Assembly (NCBI GenBank): GCA_943737045.1
Contig: CALSFV010000404.1
Location: 1-64,000, forward strand
Origin: Parapristionchus giblindavisi
Lineage: Eukaryota; Nematoda; Chromadorea; Rhabditida; Diplogasteridae
Direction of reading: 5' to 3'
DNA length: 64,000 nt
Shown here: one piece after another, positions 59,941-64,000 of the stretch
Layout of the letters: every line of letters begins with the position of its first letter
Numbering within the stretch: the stretch's first letter is position 1
The notes under the pieces: generated by a model
The model's database searches: none
Told to the model about the DNA's origin: nothing
What the model saw: only the letters and a program-made list of their open reading frames with translations
Translations under genes and position numbers: made by a program

Positions 59941-60946
59941 TCTAAATATAATCGATTGTAATCCATCACGACTGCGACATCACATAGGGATAATGATAAT
60001 AATAAGAAATTTGAAACTAAAAATCTAAAAATCAAATACAGAACGCAATGTGAATATTTTCAACCATATCATTAGCAAATCCTCATTTATTTTGCTATCT
60101 GAGGAACCTTCAGGACTCATCACGTTATTCTAACAAAAGTTGGGAAAACAAAATAAGAAAACGATCGTTAACGAGTATAGAAAGGGAAATAACCGCTGTT
60201 CGAAACGCAAAAATGAAAACAAGTTTTTACAGTATTTTTTGGTCATTGTGTCACCTAGACTAGGCTGTGTCAGACCATCGTGAAAATTTTGTATTGGCCA
60301 TTTATACAAGCGTAACTTTTTATCACATAATTTTATTTAAAAAAAAAGCAATGTTGCGACATCTCATACAGTTTTTTTAAATATATAAATATGTTTATGA
60401 TTGGGACAAGAAATATGCCCTTACGAATTTTATTCATTTCTCTCTTACTCTATTGTTTAGATGTTTGCAATATAAAGAGTAAAAAAGATATGCAAATGAG
60501 TTTATCGTTACAACATAACATATAGGGATTAGTAAGAGGACTAGCTAAATGAGATCATTTATGAATGAATAGGCCATAAGGTCTACCCGATATAGTAAGG
60601 TCAACAACGCAAATATAAAAATCTCTTAAATAATTTGTAGATTTTCTTATTGTAAAAAGATGAAAATGAAAAGGAGGTATCATACAATTGAATTAGCACT
60701 AGGGTATATAGTAGAACCACAATGAATATCGATCGTACTCGAGATTAGTAGACCAGATTGGAAAGAAGATGAAATCAATCAATATATTAAAGCTATTACA
60801 AAATCTAGATACGAAGAGTATATATAATGAAAGACTAGAAAGATTGGTGATGTACTATAGTCATGAATCATAGAAACCCTTATGAATATAAAGGAATGAA
60901 AGAATTGAACGAGTATTCACATATAAAGTACATCAATCAAGTACAT
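59941..60946. other. Golgin-84 / convertase spacer
   Basis: About 1 kb with no gene seen. 60060-60360 is somewhat richer in GC and may be repeat-derived. The golgin-84 promoter should lie at the left end. Confidence 0.4.

Positions 60947-64000
<3,054 letters not shown>

Overview
The window is animal nuclear DNA: AT-rich, intron-dense, with many introns of only about 30-60 bases (GT...AG, the acceptor often TTAAG, ATATAG or TTACAG). Metazoan origin follows from two Wnt genes, a furin-type proprotein convertase and CD2AP-like, RALBP1-like and REEP genes. A DRC8/EFCAB2-like gene hints at motile cilia. I cannot place the species from sequence alone. All gene models were built by hand by joining short exons, so outer coordinates are firmer than internal splice sites.

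Layout. 793-4641 (-) BOP1. 5254-12054 (+) two tandem Wnt genes: a divergent one whose acylation serine is replaced by tyrosine, then a canonical one with a 2.6-kb intron full of transposons. 13561-17277 (+) two-SH3 CD2AP/CIN85-like adaptor. 18169-19941 (+) TXNL1, with an odd tRNA-Lys-like gene in its last intron. 20241-26062 (+) COG1, with a 1.7-kb 30-bp minisatellite in an intron. 26396-27036 (+) SYS1. 27330-30447 (-) UBA5. 30868-31624 (-) unknown small gene. 31744-32480 (-) EFCAB2/DRC8-like. 32632-33928 (-) C9orf78/TLS1. 34235-35610 (-) unknown coiled-coil gene. 36014-39824 (+) leucine-rich-repeat membrane protein. 41670-55179 (-) RALBP1-like RhoGAP, with an REEP gene (45552-48182, +) nested in one of its introns. 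55437-56684 (-) VTA1. 57149-59940 (-) golgin-84. 60947 to the right edge (-) furin-like convertase, cut by the window.

The most unusual part is 40-55 kb. A RhoGAP gene of under 1 kb of coding sequence is stretched over 13.5 kb. Its introns and 3' flank carry very long inverted-repeat (foldback) elements: a pair from one family (40170-41590 and 46126-47525), a 1.8-kb palindrome (43177-44954), and a 5.5-kb island of adjacent palindromes (48460-54002). Several of these or neighbouring repeats carry tRNA-like A-box/B-box modules. Related elements sit in the Wnt intron: a 755-bp foldback with a perfect 10-bp target duplication, and a TA-flanked element with a conserved central hairpin. No transposase or reverse transcriptase was seen.

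Many of the genes act in the secretory and endosomal system (COG1, SYS1, golgin-84, REEP, VTA1, furin, two secreted Wnts). Same-strand neighbours are often only 150-450 bases apart. Whether that reflects shared regulation cannot be judged from sequence alone.
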